Source: Hyphomicrobiaceae bacterium (lineage in GTDB: Bacteria; Pseudomonadota; Alphaproteobacteria; Rhizobiales; JAKIUO01). From it: 15,756 nt of DNA. Where the stretch lies: contig JAKIUO010000058.1 of the NCBI GenBank assembly GCA_021647535.1, positions 1 to 15,756 on the forward strand, in the 5' to 3' direction. Positions 1 through 6,406 of this stretch are shown here, piece by piece. The position numbers and the translations under genes were made by a program. The notes beneath the pieces were generated by a model. It saw only the letters and a program-made list of their open reading frames with translations, was not told where the DNA came from and made no database searches. Within the stretch, counting starts at the first letter, position 1. Every line of letters starts with the position of its first letter.

Positions 1-160
1 TGATTGCTGTATAGTAAAGAGCTCGAATAAAGTGTGTCTCTGCTTCAAAAAACTTCAGCAATCTCTTATAGTCTATTTCCAATCCTATGGTTTTAGTTGT
101 GGCATACAAGTTGGCGCCGTCAATAAACAGGGCAGTTCTTTCATTTTTATTGAGTTTCAT
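1..160 (-). CDS. NYN-domain (LabA/DUF88-like) protein, 5' part only
   Basis: Reading the minus strand from the ATG at 160-158 gives 53 codons with no stop before the window edge, so the gene continues to the left. The N-terminus contains LFIDGANLYATTKTIGLEID, and then YKRLLKFF and a RALYYTA segment. FIDGANLY with an early conserved aspartate is the first metal-binding strand of NYN (PIN-like) nuclease-fold proteins, and RALYYTA matches the second core strand of LabA/DUF88 proteins. Members are predicted RNA-cleaving enzymes; the substrate is generally unknown. The start is fixed by the family's short N-terminus and by an in-frame TAA at 199-197 with no other ATG between. No clear ribosome binding site precedes it (the region is A-rich). 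A gene of this type next to folK is common in alphaproteobacteria from general knowledge. Family call is fairly sure; activity is not shown because most of the domain is outside the window. Confidence 0.85.
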   Translation of the reverse strand, partial: MKLNKNERTALFIDGANLYATTKTIGLEIDYKRLLKFFEAETHFIRALYYTAI

Positions 161-216
161 TGTTTTTTTTCTATTTTTAATGTTGCGAACAATCGGTTAA
201 TGTTGAGCGTTCGATC

Positions 217-261
217 TTATATTGATGGATTTTAAACGTATATATATATCCATCAATATAA
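217..261. repeat. 14-bp perfect inverted repeat, 17-nt spacer
   Basis: TTATATTGATGGAT (217-230) is the exact reverse complement of ATCCATCAATATAA (248-261). The arms are separated by 17 nt that include an alternating TA stretch (239-249). The arm centres are 31 bp apart, about three helical turns, so both could face the same side of the DNA as a two-site operator. Alternatively it could form a hairpin in RNA. There is no T-run directly after either arm, so it is not a typical terminator. Confidence 0.8.
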
Positions 262-297
262 TCATTCTTGAATAGAATACAAATAATTATTTAGAAT

Positions 298-329
298 CAA
301 TCTAAAGAAAGTCTGAAAGTTTTAGATTG
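298..329. repeat. 9-bp inverted repeat upstream of folK
   Basis: CAATCTAAA (298-306) pairs exactly with TTTAGATTG (321-329) around a 14-nt loop. It sits just upstream of the -10-like TATAAA (336-341), so an operator at the folK promoter is possible. The function is inferred only from position. Confidence 0.6.
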
Positions 330-397
330 GCTGTTTATAAAATACGGCACTCCCGGAATTTATGGGAACCGTGCTGCTTCCTCATGGAGTTGAAGAT

Positions 398-985
398 ATG
401 GTGATCATTGCGCTTGGAGGCAATATGTCCTCACCTGCAGGGCCTCCCATTCATACCTTGAAATGGGCGATTGGGCGGTTAATAGACGATCAAATAAAAG
501 TTATCTCATGCTCCCCTTTTTATTGCACAAGACCCGTCTATTGCTCAGGATCTGCGGAGCGCAATGGGCAGCAGGATTATATAAATGCCGTCATTCGCGT
601 ACAGACCCCTTTATCAGCTGGCAACCTTCTTAAAAGACTCAAGCAGATCGAAAAAGCAGCTGGACGAAATATTGCGCAATTGCGGACGCAAGGCCATTGG
701 GGCTCCCGTCCGCTTGATCTCGACATTGTTGACTATAAAGGGATTGTCAGTAAGAGCTTCACAGCTTGTTCTCGTGAAATGACAAGGGTGCCGAGTGCGA
801 AAGAAATGAGACTGTGCCATCTTGTCCTGCCCCATCCACGAGCGCATTTGCGCCCGTTCGTCATGCGCCCTTTAATGGATATAGAGCCCCTGTGGCATCA
901 TCCGGTCAGTGGACGTTCGGCCCGGTCTCTATGGGCGTTGTTGCGCAATTCTGCAGGCGGGCAGATCTTGCATAGGCTGGACTGA
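398..985 (+). CDS. folK: 2-amino-4-hydroxy-6-hydroxymethyldihydropteridine diphosphokinase
   Basis: FolK (HPPK) transfers pyrophosphate from ATP to 6-hydroxymethyl-7,8-dihydropterin, the step before dihydropteroate synthase in folate synthesis; cytoplasmic. The N-terminus VIIALGGNM matches the family's ALGSN opening. The catalytic signature is GHWGSRPLDLDI (residues 99-110), with D107 and D109 in the place of the Mg-binding aspartates. LVLPHPRAHLRPFVMRPLMDI (142-162) is the conserved C-terminal block. I chose the ATG at 398 (195 aa) over the in-frame ATG at 362 because GGAG at 386-389 lies 8 nt upstream and the family begins at this valine-rich strand. The protein is a little long: about 20 extra residues (roughly 116-138, rich in S/T/R) separate the DLDI motif from LPHP. 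It is the first plus-strand gene of the folK-rpoZ-rel series but has about 170 bp before rpoZ, so co-transcription is uncertain. Confidence 0.93.
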   Translation: MVIIALGGNMSSPAGPPIHTLKWAIGRLIDDQIKVISCSPFYCTRPVYCSGSAERNGQQDYINAVIRVQTPLSAGNLLKRLKQIEKAAGRNIAQLRTQGHWGSRPLDLDIVDYKGIVSKSFTACSREMTRVPSAKEMRLCHLVLPHPRAHLRPFVMRPLMDIEPLWHHPVSGRSARSLWALLRNSAGGQILHRLD

Positions 986-1066
986 TCAGCTTGTGAGGCG
1001 CAGGGGAGGGCTGTTTTATAAAAAAATCATTTGTGGGTGTTTCCTGGCTTGCATATTGAAGTGGCT

Positions 1067-1095
1067 TTGGCTAGTCTTTTCTGCTAGGCTGTAAA
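1067..1095 (+). promoter_or_regulatory. candidate promoter for rpoZ
   Basis: TTGGCT (1067-1072), a 17-nt spacer and TGTAAA (1090-1095) give a sigma70-like arrangement with 4/6 matches in each hexamer. It would start transcription near 1102 and leave a leader of about 57 nt before rpoZ. Predicted by eye only. Confidence 0.35.
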
Positions 1096-1158
1096 TTAAT
1101 ATGGCGCGGCAAGCGACCAGATTTAGCAGGTTCACCTTCACTTTGAGGAAATATACAT

Positions 1159-1578
1159 ATGGCACGCGTGACCGTCGAAGATTGCGTTGATAAAGTCACC
1201 AACAGATTTGAGCTGATCTTGCTGGCAAGCCATCGCTCACGGATGATATCGTCAGGTTCCGGCCTGACCATTGAGCGTGATAATGATAAAAACCCCGTTG
1301 TTGCCCTGCGAGAAATTGCCGAAGAGAGAATCTCCCCTGAAGACATGAAGGAAGATTTGATTCATTCTTTGCAAAAGCATGTTGAGATTGATGAGCCAGA
1401 ACCTGAAACAGCGCCTTTGTTGACCAGCAATCAGCCTTCGGTTCCAGGACGTGTTATTCTGGGGCAGGACAGTATGTCAGGTGATGCCCCTGTTGCCGAG
1501 AGCATGACGGAAGATCAGTTGTTGCGCGGCATGGAAAGATTGGTGCCTGTTGAGAGCAATGGCCGCAAACGCCGCTGA
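1159..1578 (+). CDS. rpoZ: DNA-directed RNA polymerase subunit omega
   Basis: Omega binds the beta' subunit, helps RNA polymerase assemble, and in many bacteria forms part of the ppGpp-binding site. The opening MARVTVEDCVDKVTNRFELILLAS is close to the canonical omega N-terminus, followed by HRSRMISSG and PVVALREIAE, which cover the conserved core (residues 1-60). GAGG at 1145-1148 lies 10 nt before the ATG and fixes the start. At 139 aa it is longer than the roughly 90-aa E. coli protein; the extra part (from about residue 70) is acidic and proline/glutamate-rich and looks disordered, a common alphaproteobacterial pattern. It precedes rel, as in many bacteria, which fits the link between omega and the stringent response. 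Confidence 0.96.
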   Translation: MARVTVEDCVDKVTNRFELILLASHRSRMISSGSGLTIERDNDKNPVVALREIAEERISPEDMKEDLIHSLQKHVEIDEPEPETAPLLTSNQPSVPGRVILGQDSMSGDAPVAESMTEDQLLRGMERLVPVESNGRKRR

Positions 1579-1699
1579 TCCGCTTGATCATGTCGGTGAA
1601 TATTATCGGCCTGTTTTGGATGTTTGGTGCCAGGACATAGGCCTCGTCGTTCATGTATAGAGAAGTCAGCCCTTTGATGATCGAGGAGATGTTTGGAAA

Positions 1700-3931
1700 A
1701 TGATGGGCCATCAGGAGCTCGTAGATCGCGTATCCAAATATAATCCAGAGACGAACAGGGGGCTGATCGCACGCGCCTACGAGTATGCTGAAGAGGCGCA
1801 CGATCATCAGACCCGTAAATCTGGCGAGAAATATTTCATCCATCCAAAGGCCGTTGCCGAGATCCTCGTCAGCCTCAAACTGGATGATGCGACGATTGCC
1901 ACCGGCCTTTTACATGATACCATCGAAGACACCAAGGCGACACGCGAAGAAATCAACAAGCTGTTTGGTGATGAAATCGGTGCCCTTGTTGATGGTGTGA
2001 CCAAGCTTGACGCCCTTGATCTCGTCACCAAAAAGGCCGAGCAGGCCGAAAACTTCCGCAAGCTGCTGATCGCGATTTCCTCAGATGTGCGGGTGTTGCT
2101 GGTCAAGCTGGCGGATCGCTTGCATAATATGCGCACCATGCAGCATATGAAAGATGCGGCGCGTCTGCGTATTTCACAAGAAACCATGGAAATTTATGCG
2201 CCGCTGGCCGGGCGTATGGGCATTCAATGGCTGCGTGAGGAGCTTGAAGACCTGTCCTTTCGCTGGCTTTACCCAGAAGCCTATGAAACCATCATCGCGC
2301 GCCTCGACAAGCTGCGGCCCAGTTATAAAGGCCTTATCCATGAAGTGGAAAAAGAGCTTCATCTGAAGCTGGAGGATACCGGTATTGATGCCGTTGTGAC
2401 CAGTCGCGAGAAGAAGCCCTATTCCATCTGGCGCAAGATGGAAAACCAACAGATCGCGCTTGAGCAATTGTGCGATATATACGGCTTTCGCGTCATAACG
2501 CATAATCTGGAGGATTGTTACCGTGTGCTGGGTGTTATTCATACCACCTGGCAAATCGTTCCAGGGCGCTTCAAGGACTATATTTCGGTCCCCAAATCCA
2601 ATGATTACAAGAGCATTCACACAACCATTATTGGCCCGGAACGCCAGCGGGTCGAGTTGCAAATCCGCACGGAGCAAATGCATCGCGTTGATGAATATGG
2701 TATCGCGGCCCATGCGCTTTACAAAGATAGCTCCAATAGCAGTAAAAAAAGCAAAAACAGCAAGCCCATACGCAACACGCAGCTAGAGGATAGCAGCTCC
2801 TATCAATGGTTGCGCCAGCTTGTTGATACTTTGCGTGAGGGGGATAATCCGGAATATTTTCTGGAGCATACCCGGCTGGAGCTGTTCCAGGATCAGGTGT
2901 TCACCTTTACGCCGAATGGGGGCCTGATTGTGCTGCCGCACGGAGCCAGCCCGATTGATTTTGCCTATTCCGTTCATACTGATATTGGCAATACCTGTTA
3001 TAGCTGCAAGATTAATGGTCGCCCCATGCCGCTGGTGACCATTTTGAAAAATGGCGATGAGGTCGAGATCAAATGCGCGCCGGGGCACAAGCCACCTGCC
3101 GCCTGGGAAAATATCGCTGTGACCGGCAAGGCTAAGGCGGCGATCCGACGGGCGACACGCGGCAGTATTCAGGAGCAATATGGTCGTTTGGGCCACGAGA
3201 TGCTGACACAGGGCTTCGCATTGGCGGATTGCAGCTTTTCGATTGCGGCTCTGAGGGAAAAGCTTTTTCGATTGCCACAAGGCTCTGTCGAGGAAGTTTT
3301 TGCTTCTATAGGGCGCGGTGAGCTGGAAGTTGAGCTGGTGATCTCTGCGCTTTATCCAGATTACAAGGCTGTCGCGCGAGGAGGCAGAAAAAATCAGGCG
3401 CATATTGATCAAAGCTGGTTGGGCAAAGCCATGGGGCTGCGCTTTCGCTGGGCCAGAGGGTCTAATGGTGAGGGTCCCGAAGCCATTCCCATTCGCGGCA
3501 CGACCGGAGACCTGCCCATTCGCTTTGCGCCCAAGGGGGGGGCTTTGCCCGGCGAAAGAATAGTCGGCATCATGACCCCGGAGGATGGCATAACCATCTA
3601 TCCCATCCACGCGCGCGCCTTGAAGCGTTTTGATAATGAACCAGAGCGTTGGGTCGATGTGACATGGGATATTTCACCAGAAAGTCGTGAGCGATTTCCA
3701 GCGCTTATATCGGTGACGACTTATAATATGCCAGGCAGTCTTGCCCAGATCGCCAAGCTGATAGGTGAAGCGGACGCCAATATCGACAAGTTGCGCATGG
3801 TCAGGCGTGATGCCGGTTATACGCAAATGATCATTGGGCTGGAAGTCTGGGACGTCAAACATCTCAACAGGATCATCGCCGGGATCAAGGCCATGAAGAT
3901 TGTTAACGAAGTATCAAGAGTTCAGAGTTGA
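1700..3931 (+). CDS. rel: bifunctional (p)ppGpp synthetase/hydrolase, RelA/SpoT family
   Basis: Long RSH enzyme (743 aa) that makes (p)ppGpp from ATP and GTP/GDP and also degrades it, controlling the stringent response in the cytoplasm. Domain order: HD hydrolase (about 25-150, with HP at 48-49, HDTIED at 72-77 and ADRLHNMRT at 138-146); synthetase (about 225-345, with DIYGFRVI at 259-266, RFKDYI at 290-295, YKSIHT at 303-308, ELQIRT at 319-324 and EYGIAAH at 332-338); TGS (about 397-460, DQVFTFTP); and a C-terminal ACT domain (about 668-743). The intact HD residues together with the RxKD-type synthetase loop (RFKD) indicate a bifunctional enzyme, unlike monofunctional RelA, which has an acidic loop and a broken HD site. 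Residues 343-366 form a serine/lysine-rich linker between synthetase and TGS. Start: ATG at 1700 (alternative at 1703) after GAGGAG at 1683-1688; MMGHQELVDRV aligns with other alphaproteobacterial Rsh proteins. Called rsh or spoT in some genomes. Confidence 0.96.
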   Translation: MMGHQELVDRVSKYNPETNRGLIARAYEYAEEAHDHQTRKSGEKYFIHPKAVAEILVSLKLDDATIATGLLHDTIEDTKATREEINKLFGDEIGALVDGVTKLDALDLVTKKAEQAENFRKLLIAISSDVRVLLVKLADRLHNMRTMQHMKDAARLRISQETMEIYAPLAGRMGIQWLREELEDLSFRWLYPEAYETIIARLDKLRPSYKGLIHEVEKELHLKLEDTGIDAVVTSREKKPYSIWRKMENQQIALEQLCDIYGFRVITHNLEDCYRVLGVIHTTWQIVPGRFKDYISVPKSNDYKSIHTTIIGPERQRVELQIRTEQMHRVDEYGIAAHALYKDSSNSSKKSKNSKPIRNTQLEDSSSYQWLRQLVDTLREGDNPEYFLEHTRLELFQDQVFTFTPNGGLIVLPHGASPIDFAYSVHTDIGNTCYSCKINGRPMPLVTILKNGDEVEIKCAPGHKPPAAWENIAVTGKAKAAIRRATRGSIQEQYGRLGHEMLTQGFALADCSFSIAALREKLFRLPQGSVEEVFASIGRGELEVELVISALYPDYKAVARGGRKNQAHIDQSWLGKAMGLRFRWARGSNGEGPEAIPIRGTTGDLPIRFAPKGGALPGERIVGIMTPEDGITIYPIHARALKRFDNEPERWVDVTWDISPESRERFPALISVTTYNMPGSLAQIAKLIGEADANIDKLRMVRRDAGYTQMIIGLEVWDVKHLNRIIAGIKAMKIVNEVSRVQS

Positions 3932-4035
3932 GAATGGTGAGGCGTATGAAGACTGAGACCATTTAGCGCTTTGATGTTATTTTGGTTTTCGTCTAAAATT
4001 AGTCTTGTATGGTGTTTTTAATAGAATCAGTGGTT

Positions 4036-4131
4036 ATGGCACTCAAATTGCTCCTTGATAAAAAGGGTGATAAAAAGGGTGATAAAAAGGGTGATGAGAA
4101 GATTGTTGAGCAGAATGATGAACAGCTTTGA
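4036..4131 (+). CDS. possible 31-aa repeat peptide (doubtful)
   Basis: An ATG-to-TGA frame encodes MALKLLL, three DKKG repeats and DEKIVEQNDEQL. It is formed by the 12-bp tandem repeat and ends cleanly. There is no good ribosome binding site before the ATG and no known relative. The lysine/aspartate alternation may only reflect the repeat, so this is listed as a possibility and not as an established gene. Confidence 0.15.
   Translation: MALKLLLDKKGDKKGDKKGDEKIVEQNDEQL
4057..4092. repeat. 12-bp tandem repeat, three perfect copies
   Basis: The unit GATAAAAAGGGT occurs at 4057-4068, 4069-4080 and 4081-4092, and the next bases start a fourth, broken copy (GATGAG). The unit length is a multiple of three, so copy-number changes keep any frame open. 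Such repeats arise by replication slippage and can vary between strains. Confidence 0.95.
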
Positions 4132-4395
4132 TATGTACTCAAAACACTCGAAGATACCGAAAAAGTTTGCGAGAAACCGTTGTCGGTTCAACAATGTACA
4201 CCAGTCAGAAGCCAAATCGCCATAGCCGCTGGCTATAATATTTATTTCGTTGGTGTTTTTCGGATTTCCAAGTCCTCGGGGTATAGATTCTCAAGTGTTC
4301 GGAGTGGTAGCAGATTCAAATTTGGACAGATGATGGCCTGCCTTGTCACAAGGGGAATAACAGAGCCGGATCAATGATACAGGGCTGGGTTGCAA

Positions 4396-4971
4396 ATGCT
4401 GTTTGATCGACGGACACCACCAACTTTTTCTGAAAAACTGCGCGTCGCCCTTTGGCCACGTCGAAACTGGACGCGCTCTATTCGCTATATTTTGAAACGC
4501 CTGTCCCGCTTGCGCACGACGCCGCATTCGATCGCCATTGGTGCAGCGGCAGGTGTGCTGATTTCCTTCACGCCCTTTCTGGGATTTCATTTTCTGCTGG
4601 CGGGGCTCTTGGCCTTTGCGCTGCGCGGCAGTGTCGTGGCTTCTGCTCTTGGCACCTTTTTTGGCAACCCCTTGACATTTCCCTTTATCTGGATGGGCTC
4701 CTATCAGCTCGGCAGTCGTATTCTGGGGCTCAATACGCAGATGGATGGCAACGGCCTGATTGCTCAGCTTTCGCAAGTGACATCGACCTTTGCCAAATCA
4801 TCCTGGGAGAGTATCTGGTTGGCTTTTGAAGCGCTTTGGCCGGTTATGCTGAAGCCAATGGCGGTTGGCGGTGTGCCCATGGGACTGGTCGCTGGACTTG
4901 TTTCCTACTATCTTGTCAAAAAGCTGGCAGGTTCCTATCAGCATCGCCCGCAAGGTGTTTTGGCAAGCTAA
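4396..4971 (+). CDS. DUF2062 family inner-membrane protein
   Basis: 191-aa membrane protein of a conserved family with no settled function. Seen: a basic, amphipathic N-terminus (residues 1-40, with WPRRNWTRSIRYILKR), the signature SFTPFLGFHFLLAGLLAFAL (57-76) and the paired motif GTFFGNPLTFPFIW (86-99), then a C-terminal hydrophobic stretch around 150-177. These two glycine/proline-rich membrane segments define DUF2062. The ATG at 4396 is chosen because family members begin with ML(F)xRRxPP; a TTG two codons earlier (4390) is possible. The ribosome site is weak (AGGG at 4381-4384). It lies 82 bp upstream of pdxJ in the same orientation, a frequent alphaproteobacterial arrangement that may mean co-transcription and does not prove a shared task. 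Confidence 0.85.
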   Translation: MLFDRRTPPTFSEKLRVALWPRRNWTRSIRYILKRLSRLRTTPHSIAIGAAAGVLISFTPFLGFHFLLAGLLAFALRGSVVASALGTFFGNPLTFPFIWMGSYQLGSRILGLNTQMDGNGLIAQLSQVTSTFAKSSWESIWLAFEALWPVMLKPMAVGGVPMGLVAGLVSYYLVKKLAGSYQHRPQGVLAS

Positions 4972-4979
4972 AATGGTTG

Positions 4980-4995
4980 CAAGAACAGGTTCTTG
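4980..4995. repeat. 16-bp dyad upstream of pdxJ
   Basis: CAAGAAC and GTTCTTG are exact 7-bp arms separated by AG (4987-4988). It lies 8 bp after the DUF2062 stop and 58 bp before pdxJ. A two-base loop is too tight for a full RNA hairpin, so a protein-binding dyad is more natural. There is no T-run after it. Confidence 0.5.
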
Positions 4996-5053
4996 GGAGA
5001 GAGCGGCAGGCTATTTGCGAATATAAAAGCTCATTTTGTGAGGAGTACATGCC

Positions 5054-5839
5054 ATGAGCACGGGACATGAAACAGTGCCTTATCTGCGTCTTGGGGTGAA
5101 TATTGACCATGTCGCGACCATCAGAAACGCGCGCGGCGGCGGACATCCAGATCCTTTGAAGGCGGCCCTTTTGTCCATTGAGGCCGGGGCTGACGGGGTG
5201 ACCGCTCATTTGCGCGAAGATCGTCGTCATATCAGTGATGACGATATTGAAAAACTGCAATCGAAATTGCACCGCCCGCTCAATCTGGAAATGGCCGCCA
5301 CTGCTGAAATGGCCCAGATTGCCCTTCGGCACAAACCTCATGCCTGTTGCCTGGTGCCAGAAAAACGCCAGGAACTGACAACGGAAGGCGGGCTTGATGT
5401 GGTTGCTGGTCATAATCATCTCGCTCCTTTTGTGCAACAGCTGGTGGAGGCCGGGATACGTGTCTCCATGTTTATCGATCCTGACAGGCAGCAGGCCGAT
5501 GTCTCTCGCCAGATTGGCGCTAACGTCATAGAAATTCATACCGGCACTTATTGTGAAGCCGTGATCAGGCAAGAGGCTGCCAGTGTTGAGCGGGAGCTGG
5601 AGCGTATTCGCGACATGGCGGACTATGCGCATGGCCTGGGGCTGGAGGTTCACGCCGGTCATGGCCTGACGTTTGATTCCGTTGGACCGATCGCCGAGCT
5701 GCCGCAGATTGTCGAGCTCAATATTGGTCACTTCCTCATTGGCGAAGCTATTTTTAGCGGTCTTGACAGCTCAATCCGGCGGATGCGGGCGCTCATGGAC
5801 AAGGCGCGGGCGCAAGCTGTCGGCCAGAAAAGTGCTTGA
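5054..5839 (+). CDS. pdxJ: pyridoxine 5'-phosphate synthase
   Basis: PdxJ condenses 3-amino-2-oxopropyl phosphate (from PdxA) with 1-deoxyxylulose 5-phosphate to form pyridoxine 5'-phosphate, in the DXP-dependent vitamin B6 route; cytoplasmic TIM-barrel octamer. Full-length at 261 aa. Signatures in order: GVNIDHVATIRNARG (14-28), HLREDRRHI with H52, LEMA with E79, CLVPE (99-103), GGLD (112-115), HTGTY (162-166), HAGHGL with H203, and ELNIGHFLIGEAI (221-233). H52, E79 and H203 correspond to the general acid/base residues of the E. coli enzyme (H45, E72, H193). AGGAG at 5041-5045 lies 8 nt before the ATG, a strong site. acpS follows 45 bp downstream, the classic pdxJ-acpS pairing. Confidence 0.97.
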   Translation: MSTGHETVPYLRLGVNIDHVATIRNARGGGHPDPLKAALLSIEAGADGVTAHLREDRRHISDDDIEKLQSKLHRPLNLEMAATAEMAQIALRHKPHACCLVPEKRQELTTEGGLDVVAGHNHLAPFVQQLVEAGIRVSMFIDPDRQQADVSRQIGANVIEIHTGTYCEAVIRQEAASVERELERIRDMADYAHGLGLEVHAGHGLTFDSVGPIAELPQIVELNIGHFLIGEAIFSGLDSSIRRMRALMDKARAQAVGQKSA

Positions 5840-5884
5840 TATGCGACTGACACTTTTCTCACGATCAAAAGGGGGAGGCAGGGC

Positions 5885-6286
5885 ATGATCCTTGGTCTTG
5901 GTAATGATCTCATTGACATACGCCGCATTGAGCAGATCATCGAAAAATATGGCGAACGCTTTCTGGAGCGCATATTTACGCAGGTTGAGCGTGAAAAGTC
6001 GGAACGCCGGGCCGGGCGTATCGCGTCTTATGCCAAACGGTTTGCCGCCAAGGAGGCCTGTTCGAAAGCTCTGGGCACGGGCTTGGCACAAGGGGTTTAC
6101 TGGCGCGATATGGGGGTGGTTAACCTGCCCTCGGGCAAGCCAACCCTCACCCTTGAGGGGCGCGCCAAAGAGCATCTGGAAGCGATGGTGCCCCAGGGTT
6201 TTGAAGCGCGCATTGATTTGACCATTACCGATGATTATCCGCTTGCTCAGGCTATTGTCATCATATCCTGCGTACCAACGGGCTGA
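5885..6286 (+). CDS. acpS: holo-[acyl-carrier-protein] synthase
   Basis: AcpS moves the 4'-phosphopantetheine arm from coenzyme A onto a serine of apo-ACP, activating it for fatty-acid synthesis. The 133-aa protein opens with MILGLGNDLIDIRRIE, with D8 as a metal ligand, and carries KRFAAKEACSKALGTG (51-66) with E57 as the second ligand; VPQGFEARIDLTITDD fits the C-terminal strand pair. Length is normal for the family. GGGAGG at 5873-5878 lies 6 nt before the ATG. It is closely linked to pdxJ and very likely co-transcribed with it. A dyad covering its last codons (6274-6300) could end the transcript. Confidence 0.97.
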   Translation: MILGLGNDLIDIRRIEQIIEKYGERFLERIFTQVEREKSERRAGRIASYAKRFAAKEACSKALGTGLAQGVYWRDMGVVNLPSGKPTLTLEGRAKEHLEAMVPQGFEARIDLTITDDYPLAQAIVIISCVPTG

Positions 6287-6309
6287 ATTTGGCCGTTGGT
6301 CATTTATTT
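6274..6309 (+). terminator. possible terminator at the end of acpS
   Basis: ACCAACGG (6274-6281) and CCGTTGGT (6293-6300) form an 8-bp perfect stem with an 11-nt loop that contains the acpS stop codon. It is followed by the T-rich CATTTATTT. The tail is interrupted, so termination may be partial. Confidence 0.4.
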
Positions 6310-6336
6310 GCCATGAGCTTGTATAAAAGATATAGG
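6308..6336 (+). promoter_or_regulatory. candidate promoter for lepB-lepB-rnc-era
   Basis: TTGCCA (6308-6313; 5/6 match to the -35 consensus), a 17-nt spacer and TATAGG (6331-6336; 4/6) form one of the better sigma70-like sites in the window. Transcription would start near 6343 and give a leader of about 64 nt. The leader includes a weak 6-bp dyad GGGCAA/TTGCCC (6335-6340 / 6356-6361). Confidence 0.4.
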
Positions 6337-6406
6337 GCAAGACAAACAACTCTTATTGCCCAAAGGGCGCGGAGTGGTGTTTTAGGTTTCTGGAGGGTGT
6401 GATGTG

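Larger units (their letters stand above)
161..397. promoter_or_regulatory. AT-rich divergent intergenic region with several dyads
   Basis: Spacer between the divergent NYN gene and folK, much richer in A+T than the flanking genes. It carries a 14-bp perfect inverted repeat (217-230 / 248-261), a 12-bp palindrome (281-292), a 9-bp inverted repeat (298-306 / 321-329) and a 9-bp direct repeat TTAATGTTG at 177-185 and 197-205 (20-bp period). A -10-like TATAAA lies at 336-341 for folK, without a good -35 at the right distance. No open frame here resembles a known protein. Both genes are presumably transcribed from this spacer; that is inference from their orientation. Confidence 0.5.
3932..4395. 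other. gene-poor spacer between rel and the DUF2062 gene
   Basis: About 460 bp with no recognisable protein. It holds a triple 12-bp tandem repeat inside a 31-codon mini-ORF (4036-4131), a hairpin ATAGCC-GCT-GGCTAT (4222-4236), and a palindrome CCTTGT-C-ACAAGG (4341-4353) close to the DUF2062 gene. No clear terminator for rel was found and no convincing promoter, although one is expected here because the spacer is long. Open frames on both strands in 4027-4377 give compositions unlike real proteins and no known motif. Confidence 0.6.

Noticed and set aside
2783..3610. 275-codon open frame antisense to rel
   Set aside because: It lies wholly within the well-supported rel gene, has no family motif, and its composition follows from codon usage of the sense strand.
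4027..4215. Minus-strand frame with ITLF repeats (62 codons)
   Set aside because: The repeats are only the other strand of the 12-bp tandem repeat; no ribosome site and no similarity to known proteins.
4222..4236. Terminator of rel (ATAGCC-GCT-GGCTAT)
   Set aside because: Only a 6-bp stem, nearly 300 bp after the rel stop, followed by mixed A/T and not a T-run.
4980..4995. LexA operator
   Set aside because: Alphaproteobacterial LexA boxes are GTTC direct repeats with a 7-nt gap and the Gram-positive type has GAAC-N4-GTTC; here the gap is 2.
4916..5731. 271-codon open frame antisense to pdxJ
   Set aside because: Shadow of pdxJ, whose motifs cover the whole stretch; no recognisable protein on this strand.
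5840..5887. 15-codon ORF MRLTLFSRSKGGGRA between pdxJ and acpS
   Set aside because: It runs through the acpS ribosome site and has no ribosome site of its own; chance frame.
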